DNA of 64,000 nt from Alphaproteobacteria bacterium SS10 (GCA_019192455.1 JAHCML010000003.1:683201-747200), one strand, 5' to 3'. Positions 23,589-33,161 are shown, numbered from the stretch's first letter. Notes: generated from the sequence alone by a model not told the origin. Numbers and translations: made by a program.

Positions 23589-25985
23589 TTATGCTGTTGC
23601 CAGTTCTGCTGACTGCTCTTCACGCAGGGCTTTGATGAGGGCCTCAATCGTCTCGGGCACGTCATCACGCTTCGGCAGCACTGGCATATCGTCGCTTGGA
23701 TAATCGAGAGCTGCGGTCGCGGCATCCTCGATGGCGTCCAGGGCTTCCTGGGTTGCGATATCGTCGTCGAGCCAGGCTTCCTGAACCGCCCGAATACCGT
23801 CGATGACACCTGCTGCCTCGCTGCCCCAAATCTTGGCGCAGAGATCTTCGAAATCGTCGGCGCCAGCGGTGCCAGTGCTCGGCATAACCGGCATCTGTGC
23901 CACCGGTGCGCTGGCCTGCTTCGGTGCAGGCATGAAGGCAACTGGTTGGTCCGAACGCTCGCCCGCATCCTTCTTGCTGCCATCTTCGATTGGCGCAATC
24001 TCTTGGTCCGGCACTTCCATGGAGAAGGCGGTCGCACCAATGGCGGTTGTTGAGGCATCAAACAGGCTAACACCACGGTTCTTTGACGCTTCCATCGCCT
24101 GAACCGCCATGGCCAGCTCTTCCTCGAGCTTCGGCGCTTCCTGGGCGGCATTCATGGCCGTCCATTGCTCATCGCGCAGGCGCTCAAGCACGGGTTCCAC
24201 ATTACCGGCGCCAGTCATGGCTGGGTCTGGGAAGCGAACCGCGATAAAGCGGTTGAACCGTAGGCGGTTCGCGCTCTTCGGATTGGCGTAATACATCTTC
24301 ACCCGGGTCATCTTACCGCCGAAGAAGGTGTGGGATTCACCACTCTCTTGCAGGCGCAGATCGATGAACTCTGAGCGACGACGCTCACGAACCGAGGCGT
24401 TACGGATGTCGTTATAGTTGTTGAAGGTGGCGTTCGGATCCATGGTGAAGCCAGACACCTCAGCGGCGTAGAACGTGCCAGCGGTGGCATCGAACAGCTT
24501 GTTGGTGTGCTCCGGATCCTCTAGCTTCATGAAGGTCTTGATGTTGCAGTTAGCGATGATGGACTCAGCCTCTTTTTCAGAGCGCTTCTTCATCGCGCTA
24601 ACGTCCTGAGCGGCGAAGACCATCGAGAAACCGAGTGAGCGCGCCTGCGCTGCCATCACGGCCATGCCCGGCACGGTGTAGTAACCAACCTCATCCAGGA
24701 TCGATAGGAAGGGTGAGGAGGCGTTGGTTGGCTTGGTTGAGATGACGTTTGACCAGTCACCCTCAAGCTTGGCCCCCAGGGTGGCGGACATCATGCCCTT
24801 TAGGGAGGCAACAACGATCTTACCGATGTTTGCCAATTCATCCTCGGACTTCTCCAAGGCGGGCAGCAGGACCAGCAGGATCCGGCGGTTCACAACCACA
24901 TCGTACACATCGATATCGCCCAATTCGTGGTCGAAGATGTGGCCATAGGTACCGGATAGCGAGGTCAGGATCCTGGTGAACTGCATCTGCAGGTAACCAT
25001 GCTGATCGTTGGCGGTGGCGGCCTGTGGGCGCCCGGCGCGGGCCTCGTTCCAATCGAAGCCAGGCAAGCTATCCAGATAGTTCTTAAGCTGTGAGCGGGT
25101 CTTGGCGGGCAGCTCATAGGTGCCGTGCTTGTCGAGGTAGAGGTCGACAATTTTAGGCAGGTTGAGGAAGTCGCCCAGCGCTTCAATGTTCAAAAGCAGC
25201 TTGCCACGGTCACGTAGCTCACAAACCGCCATCATGATTGCGGTGAGGAGCGAGATCGCACGGCCTTTCCACATGTCACCTTCTTTACCGGGGTCATCCA
25301 TCAAGGAGACCAGCATCTCGGTAAGTGACCCTGCAGAGCCGCGAGAGAACGGGTTGAACGTATTACTCTCACCGCCGCCATCGCTGTTACCGGTCATGAA
25401 GTTCAGAATTAGAACGTCATCATCGCGGCCAAAGCGGCGGGCGAGGGAGTAAACCTTACCCCACAGGCTGGTATCACCCTTACCATCGCAGTACAGGAAG
25501 CCGGAGCCCCAGCTGAGTGCGTTGGAGGACATGGAGACCAGCGTCTCGGTCTTACCGGAACCGGTGGTGCCAAGGATTAGGAAGTGGGTACGGGCGTCAC
25601 TGTTGGAAAACCACAGCTCATCCCCGCCATTATCCAAATCATTGCCATAGAACAGAATGCCATCGGCGGTCTGGGCCTTACCCGTACCGGGATGCCGATC
25701 ATTGGGATCGGGCAGCATTGTTTGCGCAGGCAGCTTATAGGGCAGCTTCGCTGGCAGTTTGATCAGGTAGTAGAAATAGCCAGCGCCGATCATCATCGCG
25801 ATGTCAGACAGGGCCGGGAAGATCACACAGACGGCGATCAGGCTGGTCATGCCGATCGCGGCTAGGCTTGGGTCTTTGGCCCCTTCGAAGAACTGTTGGC
25901 CAAGGGTTCGGGTATCACGAAGGAAGGCAAGCGGTGAGTACTGAAACCGCTTTGTATCGACATACGGATTATTAGCCTTAGCCAT
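23589..25985 (-). CDS. dotL: Type IV coupling protein DotL/IcmO
   Basis: A 798-residue VirD4-class ATPase of the DotL (IcmO/TrbC) branch, against 783 in Legionella. Two membrane helices lie at about residues 42-75. Walker A is GTTGSGKT at 139-146, and Walker B is in LSILDEVGYY at about 425-434, followed by the QARSLGFSMVFAAQD motif. After the ATPase core (to about 590) comes a Glu/Ala-rich tail of about 200 residues. In Legionella that tail binds DotN, IcmS and IcmW, and since IcmS- and IcmW-like genes are present here it probably does the same. It selects substrates and passes them to the transporter at the inner membrane. It is the last gene of icmS - dotM - 233 aa - dotL. Confidence 0.92.
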   Translation of the reverse strand: MAKANNPYVDTKRFQYSPLAFLRDTRTLGQQFFEGAKDPSLAAIGMTSLIAVCVIFPALSDIAMMIGAGYFYYLIKLPAKLPYKLPAQTMLPDPNDRHPGTGKAQTADGILFYGNDLDNGGDELWFSNSDARTHFLILGTTGSGKTETLVSMSSNALSWGSGFLYCDGKGDTSLWGKVYSLARRFGRDDDVLILNFMTGNSDGGGESNTFNPFSRGSAGSLTEMLVSLMDDPGKEGDMWKGRAISLLTAIMMAVCELRDRGKLLLNIEALGDFLNLPKIVDLYLDKHGTYELPAKTRSQLKNYLDSLPGFDWNEARAGRPQAATANDQHGYLQMQFTRILTSLSGTYGHIFDHELGDIDVYDVVVNRRILLVLLPALEKSEDELANIGKIVVASLKGMMSATLGAKLEGDWSNVISTKPTNASSPFLSILDEVGYYTVPGMAVMAAQARSLGFSMVFAAQDVSAMKKRSEKEAESIIANCNIKTFMKLEDPEHTNKLFDATAGTFYAAEVSGFTMDPNATFNNYNDIRNASVRERRRSEFIDLRLQESGESHTFFGGKMTRVKMYYANPKSANRLRFNRFIAVRFPDPAMTGAGNVEPVLERLRDEQWTAMNAAQEAPKLEEELAMAVQAMEASKNRGVSLFDASTTAIGATAFSMEVPDQEIAPIEDGSKKDAGERSDQPVAFMPAPKQASAPVAQMPVMPSTGTAGADDFEDLCAKIWGSEAAGVIDGIRAVQEAWLDDDIATQEALDAIEDAATAALDYPSDDMPVLPKRDDVPETIEALIKALREEQSAELATA

Positions 25986-26138
25986 ACCCAGTTCTGTCCC
26001 TTGTTAACCCCGGCAAATCCCCAGATCAGTTGGATGTGGTTGGCAGGTCGACATATCGCCCATCAAGCCCATCCCACTGATTGGGTATCATGCCATGAAT
26101 CCGCCGTTTGCCCAACCGCTGACCGGGCCAAAAGGCAG

Positions 26139-26840
26139 TTAATTACCGTTATCCAGATTGAACAACGGGTTCTCTTGATTAGCGCCACCTGGTGGGCTGC
26201 GATCGTCTAGGCCAAATGCGCTGAGACCACCCGGTTGTTGCGGACGCTGAACTTGGGCATCCCCGCCGCCAAGTGAGGCACCTGGCGCTGGGCCGGATGG
26301 CAGTGAGCCATAGCCACCGGTAAACGGCGCGGCCGCTGCTTGGTTACTAGGGGCAGGACCCGCGGTCCCGCCAAAGCTGGTGCCTGGGAGTGAGGAGGCG
26401 CCAACGCCACCAACACCACCGGGAACGGCGGCAAAACTGCTACCGCTTGAGCTGACGGCAGCACCATCAGCCATCAGATCCTCTGGGCTGACGGTCGCGA
26501 AGTAGATTTCCATCGCTGCGATAACGCCGAGCAGCAGGAGAACTGCGCTCCACCGGGCATACCACCAAGAGTCCTTGGGCTTATGGCCAGCGAGGATCAT
26601 AGCGGTGCGGGTCATGGCGTCATTCGCCGCCGCTTCATCATCATAGATCGCGACAGGATCTTCAGCCTTGCCGCCATCGGTCGCCATGAAGATGCCCCAG
26701 CCATCATCAAGCTTGCTGAGGGTCATTTCCACATCACTCTCACCGGAGAAGCTGCGTAAAGCAGGCTGCCGGGCGTCAGGGAAATAGACAGAGACACGCT
26801 CGCCACGAGCGTAGATTTCAGCTCTTTCGGTCTTCGACAC
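26139..26840 (-). CDS. Bitopic membrane protein between dotM and dotL
   Basis: A 233-residue protein with a soluble N-terminal domain (residues 1-90, small alpha/beta, with DDGWGIFMATDGGKAEDPVA), one membrane helix (WSAVLLLLGVIAAMEIYFA, about 97-115) and a C-terminal half rich in Gly, Pro, Ser and Ala (for example GGVGGVGASSLPGTSFGG). The charge pattern suggests a cytoplasmic N-domain and a periplasmic flexible tail. I know no family like it, and no gene occupies this place between icmP and icmO in Legionella. It is a good candidate for an extra subunit of the coupling complex in this lineage. It lies 204 bases after dotM and 153 bases before dotL. Confidence 0.7.
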   Translation of the reverse strand: MSKTERAEIYARGERVSVYFPDARQPALRSFSGESDVEMTLSKLDDGWGIFMATDGGKAEDPVAIYDDEAAANDAMTRTAMILAGHKPKDSWWYARWSAVLLLLGVIAAMEIYFATVSPEDLMADGAAVSSSGSSFAAVPGGVGGVGASSLPGTSFGGTAGPAPSNQAAAAPFTGGYGSLPSGPAPGASLGGGDAQVQRPQQPGGLSAFGLDDRSPPGGANQENPLFNLDNGN

Positions 26841-27044
26841 GGGTTATCGATCCTATTCTCAAAAGCATTATGGAGGGCGGCCTAAGCCCGATCCGGTTGG
26901 ATCGTTCTGGCCTTGGTTAGATTATCCGCGCGGCCCGTTGTTTTACCCGCCCCCGTATTTCACCATCAAACTATACCTCATCATGAGGCGGGCGCCTATG
27001 AAATCGGCGCTACAGTGGCGACAAAATCCCCTAAATTCCGGGCG

Positions 27045-28169
27045 TTAAGCGTGATTTGTGGCGATAAACTCTTCGAGACCGAAGACTGCCTCATCCACAT
27101 CGGGTTCCGGCATGGGGCGTCGGGTGACGATCTCCGCACGCCAATGGGCAATCGCGCCGGCGGACTCAATCAGCGCGGTTGGGCGGCCAACGGCGTTCAA
27201 AACGTACCACATGGCCCGATCTTCAAGCTTCAACCACAGGAAGTCAGATGATGCCATCACACCGCCATTGATCCGTGACCAGTCGAGAATGGCCGCCATG
27301 GAGGTCTCAACCCAAGCATGCTGACGCGCAACTTTGGTTGGTTCGGCCATCATCTTCATATCGCGAAGGACCTTGTTCACCATCTTGGTCAGCTTGGCAT
27401 CCTTGGACAGCGCCTTCTCAGCAGAGCCGAAATTGGCTGCGCCCCGGGAAAGGCGGCGCAGGATCTCTTCGCAATCATCGCCCTTCTTGTTGCCGCGTAA
27501 GACAAGGGCCGCAACCAAGGCCTGGAGATAGGGTGGGAGCTCAGAAACTGCTGTCCATGGGCGTCGCAGCTGCCTGGATAACGCAGCCCGTGCCGCCTCA
27601 CGATCCGGTGCGCCATCTTCGATCTGGACGCCGTGGCGATCAGCCCATTCCTTCGGGTCTAGCGCCTCAAGCCAGGCGCCTTCCTTGTCGTCGAGCGGGT
27701 TGTTTTTCACGATCGGGCTAATCGCGAACCATTTCTGGCTTTGGTACTTAATTAACCGGCCCAGATCGTAGAACTTCCGCAGCACCGAGTTCGGGTGCTT
27801 GAACATCAGAAACCATGTGAAAAACATGATGATGAAGATGGAAGGCCAGGCGATATAGGGGCCGACATAGCCGGAGATGTTGGCAATATCAGACCATTGG
27901 TACTGTCCTGGTGGTACTGCCATCATGGCCCGCCGATAGGCCTCCATGCTCGCCGCTTCGTCCTGAAGCCCCGGCCAGACAAAGCCGACGAGCCAAAAAA
28001 ACGTGCTGATCAACCACATTTCAATGCTGCGGAGATGTAGGACAGCCGAGTGAATAATGTCCTTGTTGTAGAGATACAGCAGGTAGAGCATGCCGAGGCC
28101 AAAGCCCATCAGCATGACAATGCCCATCAGCGGATCTGATTGATTGTTGTTACCGCCGCCCTGTGCCAT
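27045..28169 (-). CDS. dotM: Type IVB coupling-complex protein DotM/IcmP
   Basis: A 374-residue inner-membrane protein, the length of Legionella DotM (about 376). Three membrane helices (about residues 14-34, 48-66, 108-126) precede a cytoplasmic domain. The C-terminal third carries the family hallmarks: RQHAWVETSMAAILDWSR, GVMASSDFLWLKLEDRAMWY and LNAVGR...LIESAGAIAHW, which are very like the DotM pattern of LASAEFLWLK..DR.LWY.LN.VGR. Basic patches on this domain recruit effectors with acidic Glu-rich signals in Legionella. DotM works with DotL at the inner membrane. The ATG has AGAGG upstream. It is 121 bases downstream of the icmS-like gene. Confidence 0.9.
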   Translation of the reverse strand: MAQGGGNNNQSDPLMGIVMLMGFGLGMLYLLYLYNKDIIHSAVLHLRSIEMWLISTFFWLVGFVWPGLQDEAASMEAYRRAMMAVPPGQYQWSDIANISGYVGPYIAWPSIFIIMFFTWFLMFKHPNSVLRKFYDLGRLIKYQSQKWFAISPIVKNNPLDDKEGAWLEALDPKEWADRHGVQIEDGAPDREAARAALSRQLRRPWTAVSELPPYLQALVAALVLRGNKKGDDCEEILRRLSRGAANFGSAEKALSKDAKLTKMVNKVLRDMKMMAEPTKVARQHAWVETSMAAILDWSRINGGVMASSDFLWLKLEDRAMWYVLNAVGRPTALIESAGAIAHWRAEIVTRRPMPEPDVDEAVFGLEEFIATNHA

Positions 28170-28290
28170 GGCCGCCCGCCTCTAACATCACCAAGGTTCC
28201 CCAATTTTGACCGGGAACCGACAAATTTCTGAACACTATAGCTTTTTCGGTCTTTGCTGCCTACGCTTTGCAGGTGGTTAGGTCACCTTG

Positions 28291-28704
28291 TTAGCCCCCG
28301 GCACCGGCCGTGCCAGCGGAGCGAATCTGGGTAATCTGCCGCGACCAGCGTGAAAGCAGCGCATCGGTTACAATCGCATCGTTTCTGAGGACCGAAAAGG
28401 CAGACTCGGTCATGCATGCGAGGATGACGGTGGCTGGTAAGTCGGGCATATCGGCAACGCGGACCCCCATCAAGGCGTCCGGATCGTAGCCGATCGGCGC
28501 TTCTACTGGATTTCCTGATATCGTCTCCCAGACGGAGCAGGCATCAAGCATGAAGGCTGGTAACAATCCATCTAAGGCAGCCGCCTCATCTGGGGTTAAG
28601 TTCTCCCCTGCGAGCAAGATAGGCGTTGCCAAGGATGATAAGACATTGGCAAAAACGCGGGAGAGCTTGTCCGCCTGATCTGTATTTGGGCCGAAGTCCT
28701 GCAT
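28291..28704 (-). CDS. icmS: IcmS-like type IVB secretion adaptor
   Basis: A 137-residue acidic cytoplasmic protein that fits Legionella IcmS (114 residues) from memory. Agreement is clearest in GLLPAFMLDAC (IcmS: GLLPAIAKRAD), YDPDALMGVRV (YDESEGALLGIRV) and ILACMTESAF.VL (RLLCMTDVMNEL), in the same order and spacing, with a similar N-terminal helix. About 15 extra residues sit at each end. IcmS pairs with IcmW to present effectors to DotL. It stands first in the icmS-dotM-(233 aa)-dotL unit, as icmS precedes icmP and icmO in Legionella, though icmR and icmQ are not here. An unrelated acidic chaperone is the alternative. Confidence 0.68.
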   Translation of the reverse strand: MQDFGPNTDQADKLSRVFANVLSSLATPILLAGENLTPDEAAALDGLLPAFMLDACSVWETISGNPVEAPIGYDPDALMGVRVADMPDLPATVILACMTESAFSVLRNDAIVTDALLSRWSRQITQIRSAGTAGAGG

Positions 28705-28731
28705 GATAAGCGTATTAAGGTAAAAGAGCGG

Positions 28732-29307
28732 ATGTCCCGCGGAGCGACCAATCAGTCGGTGGTTGAAGAGTCAATGTTCTTGCGTTGGCTGGCGAACCAT
28801 TCTGGTAACGGTCTGGTCAAAATTGGCCGGGCCGGGGATACGCTCGCGCTCAAAGTCTCCATGGTTGTGGCCCGCCGATTTGCCATTGGTGACATCGATG
28901 CGTCCCCATTCCTCGGTTTACAGCAACCAGAGCTGGTTGCCTTTAACGAGGTGGAGTGGACCCATATCGAACTCTGCCCCAATGTCACTCCAGCAACATT
29001 GACCCTGTCATCAGAGGGGTTGAGCGACCAAGACCGGCCACCGCCCGAACAATTGCCTGTGCGGATCATCATTCCGGCCAAAGTGCAGTCGATCAAGCAG
29101 TTCCGTCTCAACAAACGTGAGTTTCTTGATCTCCGTCGCATTGTGGTCAGTGATGATGGCAAGGTTGAACGGGTTGCGCGCCTGGCGGTGAAGCGTTTGC
29201 CGCTTAAGATGGTGCGGGCAGAACCCAAGGGTGGCCAGGGGGGCGCCGGCGGGCAGCAGCGTGGCAAGCGCCGTCCGGCTAGGACGGAACGCCAAAGAGC
29301 TGAGTAA
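28732..29307 (+). CDS. Unknown protein divergent from icmS
   Basis: A 191-residue soluble protein of no family known to me, with a beta-rich body (VKIGRAGDTLALKVSMVVARRF, split by turns; PVRIIIPAKVQSIKQFRLNKREFLDLRRIVVSDDG) and a basic, Gly/Gln/Arg-rich tail (about residues 160-191) that could bind nucleic acid or a membrane surface. It diverges from icmS with only 27 bases between the two start codons, so both promoters would have to overlap the coding starts. If translation starts at the ATG at 28774, which has GAAGAG upstream, the gap is 69 bases. Its place at the edge of the secretion locus makes it a possible regulator or component. Confidence 0.6.
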   Translation: MSRGATNQSVVEESMFLRWLANHSGNGLVKIGRAGDTLALKVSMVVARRFAIGDIDASPFLGLQQPELVAFNEVEWTHIELCPNVTPATLTLSSEGLSDQDRPPPEQLPVRIIIPAKVQSIKQFRLNKREFLDLRRIVVSDDGKVERVARLAVKRLPLKMVRAEPKGGQGGAGGQQRGKRRPARTERQRAE

Positions 29308-29577
29308 TCAGCCTTAAGAATCCGTCGTCAGATGCCTGTTTTTGGGCGTACCTGCCTGTATGTGAAGCCCTAAACTCTCGCTTTATGCGTCGCCATTCAT
29401 TCATTCTTTCCGGAATTATGCCCGAATATCACAGGCTTGCTTGGCTCTGGCTTGACAAGGAAGGGCCTGCCGAGGCCCCCTCGACGCCCAATGATAGGGT
29501 TCTAGGTAGTTTGCAGGTGTATGTTGCGGATGTTGGCCGCAACGTGATGGCGACCTGCTGAGTTTGAGATCACCTGA

Positions 29578-32160
29578 ATGAGCAATCAGGCGCAGTTACC
29601 ATTCATCTTGTCGACCGGTGCGGCGAAAGCCACCGGCTATGATGAAGCGTTCCTGCCTGATGGCCGCCCGCGTGGGCACTGGGCCGCCCTGATGGCCCAA
29701 TATCAAATGTTGTCTGCCTCCGGCCTGCAAGAGCGGGTTGAGCGCGCGCGCCAGCTTGCTGCTGATGCCGGTATCTCACTCGGCTATCACAGCGGTGATC
29801 CGGCCGGGCAAGAATGGCTGTTCGACCTATTGCCGCTAATCATCCCAGCTGATGAGTGGCAGTACATTGAAGCCGCGGTGGGCCAACGCGCCCGTGTGTT
29901 GAGCCATCTGCTCGACGACCTCTACGGGCCGCAAGAAACCCTGAATCAGGGGATTTTTCCCCCTTATTTGGTCTTCGGTAACCCGGATTATCTGCGCCCT
30001 GTTCGGGTTGCTGGCGATAAGAAGCCGGGCAGTCACCTGCAGGTCTATGCCGCCGATCTGGTGCGTCGCCCCGATGGCACCTGGACCATCGTTGCCGACC
30101 GCACCCAGGTTCCGACGGGCGCGGGCTTTGCCCTCGCTAACCGCCGAATTTTGGCCAGGACCCTGCCAGAGGTCTTCACCAACCAGGCGGTGCGCAGCTG
30201 CCGTCAGTTCTTTGATGGCTGGGCGGCGAGCTTACGGGGTGCGGCCAAGGCCAATGGGGCAAATTCACCACGTATGGCGCTCCTAACCCCGGGTCCATTC
30301 GCCCCGGGTTATTTTGAGCATGTCTATCTGGCGCGTGAGATGGACCTGACCTTGGTTGAGGGGGCTGACCTCACCATTCGCGGTGACCGCTTGCTTTTGA
30401 AAGAGCTAGGCGGTCTGCAGCCTATTGACCTGCTGCTGCGTCGTCTTGATGGCGATTACTGTGATCCACTTGAGCTACGGCCAGAGAGTTTGTTGGGCGT
30501 GTCTGGCTTGGCACAGCTGCAGCGGGCGGGCCGGGTCATGATGGCCAACCCAATTGGTAGCGGTGCGGTGCAGACGCCCGCGCTGTTCCCATTCCTGCCG
30601 CGCCTAACGCAAGAGCTGCTGGATGAAACCCAGAAGGCCGCCAGTGCCGAGACCTGGTGGTGTGGTCAGCCAGAAATCCTGCGTCAGGTGATCGAGCGGC
30701 TTGATGACTACATCATCCTCCCTGCCTTCTATGGCCAGGGGTATCCGGTTGATCCGCTGGAATTGAGCCCACTGAACCGTGCGGCGTTAATCGATAAAAT
30801 GCGCCACTCGCCAGAAAACTACGTGGCGCAGGAGCGGTTGATCCCCTCCAACGCACCGATGTTGAGTGGTGCCAGCCTACAGTCCCACCCGGTCGTTCTG
30901 CGGATTTTCGCTGTCGCGGATGATGAGGGGAACTTCCAGGTCATGCCAGGTGGGTTTGCCCGCATGCCAGTGGGTGGCAGCCCGTTTAGCGGTATCCTGG
31001 CCGATGGCTCGATCACCAAAGATGTTTGGGTTCTAAGCGACGCTGAGACCGAAACCGTCAGCTACCCGCTGCCGATAACCATTAAGAGCGTTGAGATTGT
31101 TCGCTCCACCGGTGGCCTACAAAGCCGGGTCGCTGACAACCTGTTCTGGCTGGGCCGCCACATGGCCCGGATTGAGGGGAGCCTACGCCTCTGCCGTACG
31201 GTTTATAGCCGCCTGCTTAACGCCACCGATGGCTCTCGGGAGATGGCGGAGATCAACCAGCTTGAAACCGCGTTTTGGCGCCATGGGCTGGTTAAATGGG
31301 AGAAGAAGATCACGCCAGAGCAGCGCGGTGTACTGCCAAAAACGTTGCTTACCGCCACCTCTGCCGATGGCCCAATCAGTAATGACTTCAAGCAGGCAAA
31401 CCGCCTGATGCTCGGCCTCCGCGATCGTTGCTCAAACGATATGTGGGACATCTTGAGCCATCTGACCGGGCCACTTCATGACCGGCTGCAGCATGCCGCC
31501 GGTGACATTGATCTCAGCCTGTCTGTCTTCGACGAGCTTCTACACAACACTACTGCCTTTGCCGGGCTTGCCGCTGAGGGGATGGTGCGCGGTACCGCCT
31601 GGCGTTTCCTCGATTTTGGTCGCCGGTTGGAGACGGCATTGTTCGGTTTGCGGGTTGCCGCGGCCTGTTGTGGCACCGGGCTTGAGCCAGAGCGGATGCA
31701 TCTACGCCTAGCCTTAGAGCTAGGTGATGCCTTGATCACCTATCGCAGCCGGTATCTAAGCTTGGTTCAGCCGCGCCCGGTTCTGGACCTAATCCTGACT
31801 GATGAGACCAACCCGAAGGCTGTGCTGTTCCAGATTGAGAGAATGATTGAGCATGCGGGCGCCTTCCCATATCGGCGCAGTATCAATCCCGCAGCCAAGC
31901 TAAAGCAGATCCGCGATGACTTAGATCAGGCCGTGACGCTGTTTGCCGGGCTGGAACCTGGCAATGCCCTTTCGCCTGACCCGGCCGGTGGTGACCTAAG
32001 CCTGCATCTGGATCGCTTCCTGTTTGAGGCTGAGCGGGAGTTGCATGCGGTCGCCGGTGAGTTAAGCAGTGCCTTCTTCCTGCACCGGGAGGGCGAACGC
32101 CTGCTTGACGCCGACTGGCGCCCCGATAGCCCCGTTCGGGGTGAGGGGGACCAGTCATGA
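29578..32160 (+). CDS. Fused circularly permuted ATP-grasp and alpha-E protein
   Basis: An 860-residue protein with two domains. Residues about 1-505 are a circularly permuted ATP-grasp of the DUF404/407 type, with the family stretches QTGAGFALANRRI-like TQVPTGAGFALANR, GYFEHVYLAREMDLTLVEG and LLLRRLDGDYCDPLELR. Residues about 512-835 are an alpha-E (DUF403) helical domain beginning SRVADNLFWLGRHMARIEG. ATP-grasp enzymes join a carboxylate to an amine using ATP; the substrate of this family is not known. Its stop overlaps the transglutaminase-like gene (ATGA). A split version of the same two domains follows at 33206-35682. No signal peptide, so cytoplasmic. Confidence 0.85.
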   Translation: MSNQAQLPFILSTGAAKATGYDEAFLPDGRPRGHWAALMAQYQMLSASGLQERVERARQLAADAGISLGYHSGDPAGQEWLFDLLPLIIPADEWQYIEAAVGQRARVLSHLLDDLYGPQETLNQGIFPPYLVFGNPDYLRPVRVAGDKKPGSHLQVYAADLVRRPDGTWTIVADRTQVPTGAGFALANRRILARTLPEVFTNQAVRSCRQFFDGWAASLRGAAKANGANSPRMALLTPGPFAPGYFEHVYLAREMDLTLVEGADLTIRGDRLLLKELGGLQPIDLLLRRLDGDYCDPLELRPESLLGVSGLAQLQRAGRVMMANPIGSGAVQTPALFPFLPRLTQELLDETQKAASAETWWCGQPEILRQVIERLDDYIILPAFYGQGYPVDPLELSPLNRAALIDKMRHSPENYVAQERLIPSNAPMLSGASLQSHPVVLRIFAVADDEGNFQVMPGGFARMPVGGSPFSGILADGSITKDVWVLSDAETETVSYPLPITIKSVEIVRSTGGLQSRVADNLFWLGRHMARIEGSLRLCRTVYSRLLNATDGSREMAEINQLETAFWRHGLVKWEKKITPEQRGVLPKTLLTATSADGPISNDFKQANRLMLGLRDRCSNDMWDILSHLTGPLHDRLQHAAGDIDLSLSVFDELLHNTTAFAGLAAEGMVRGTAWRFLDFGRRLETALFGLRVAAACCGTGLEPERMHLRLALELGDALITYRSRYLSLVQPRPVLDLILTDETNPKAVLFQIERMIEHAGAFPYRRSINPAAKLKQIRDDLDQAVTLFAGLEPGNALSPDPAGGDLSLHLDRFLFEAERELHAVAGELSSAFFLHREGERLLDADWRPDSPVRGEGDQS

Positions 32161-33161
32161 CCGATCATCCCACCAGCAATAACCCGCCGGTTAGCCGCCG
32201 CTATCACCTGCGCCATGTCACAACCTATGACTATGCGGATGCAGTGGCCTTGGCCCACCACGATCTGTGCCTGCAGCTGCGTGATCTGCCGTATCAGGAT
32301 GTGAAGAATGCCAGTGTGCGGGTTGAGCCAACGCCGGATATGACCGCTGAGCGTCAGGATGGCTTTGGCAATATCCATCATTTCGTAGCGATTGAGAGCA
32401 ATCACGACGCCCTTAATGTGGTGGCGGAGGCAACCATTGATGTGCGGGACCGTGAGGTGCCGATGCCGCTCAACACCCCGGCCTGGGAGCAGGTGCGGGC
32501 CCTGGTTAGCGGTGATGGCTTCCCAGATACGTTGGAGCCGCTGGAATGCAGCTTGGCTTCCCCCGGTGTTTCAATCGTGTCGGAAGTTACTGATTACGCA
32601 CGTAAATCCTTCGCGCCTGGGCGCCCTATCTTGGAGGCGGTGCAGGATTTCAATCATCGCATCTTCACTGATTTTAAGTATGAGCCAGGAGCCACGGCGG
32701 TAACCACGCCGGTGGATACTGCGTTCAAAGCAAGGGCAGGGGTCTGCCAAGACTTCGCGCAGATCGCGATTGCCGGGCTAAGGGGGCTAGGCCTCGCGGC
32801 ACGCTATGTATCCGGCTACATCCGCACCACCAATGCCACCCAATCTGTCGCTGATCCTGAGAGCAGTGATGATGAGGGCAAGGCCAAGGCTAAAACCGAA
32901 CTCACCACCACCTTGCCGATTAACGAGACTGAGCTTCGCGGCGCCGATGCTAGCCATGCGTGGTTTGCGATCTGGTGTGGGCCCGAAATTGACTGGGTTG
33001 ATCTAGACCCAACCAATGATTTGATCGTGGGTACCGACCATGTGGTGATTGGTTGGGGGCGCGATTACCTGGATATCAGCCCGGTTAAGGGGGTGATTTT
33101 GGGCGGCGGGAAACAAGAATTGTCCGTAGCCGTTGACTTGGTGCCCGACGACGCGGCATGA
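32157..33161 (+). CDS. Transglutaminase-like cysteine protease-fold protein
   Basis: A 334-residue transglutaminase-core protein with the N-terminal beta domain typical of this gene neighbourhood (Bact_transglu_N; RRYHLRHVTTYDYADAVALAHHD at the start, split here for length). The catalytic triad is visible: Cys200 in GVCQDFAQ, His267 in SHAWF and Asp284 in DLDPTND. It would cleave or form amide bonds, possibly removing or transferring what the ATP-grasp proteins make. It overlaps the upstream fused gene by ATGA and is 44 bases from the next gene. An insertion rich in charged residues (SSDDEGKAKAKTE) lies between the Cys and His motifs. Confidence 0.88.
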   Translation: MTDHPTSNNPPVSRRYHLRHVTTYDYADAVALAHHDLCLQLRDLPYQDVKNASVRVEPTPDMTAERQDGFGNIHHFVAIESNHDALNVVAEATIDVRDREVPMPLNTPAWEQVRALVSGDGFPDTLEPLECSLASPGVSIVSEVTDYARKSFAPGRPILEAVQDFNHRIFTDFKYEPGATAVTTPVDTAFKARAGVCQDFAQIAIAGLRGLGLAARYVSGYIRTTNATQSVADPESSDDEGKAKAKTELTTTLPINETELRGADASHAWFAIWCGPEIDWVDLDPTNDLIVGTDHVVIGWGRDYLDISPVKGVILGGGKQELSVAVDLVPDDAA

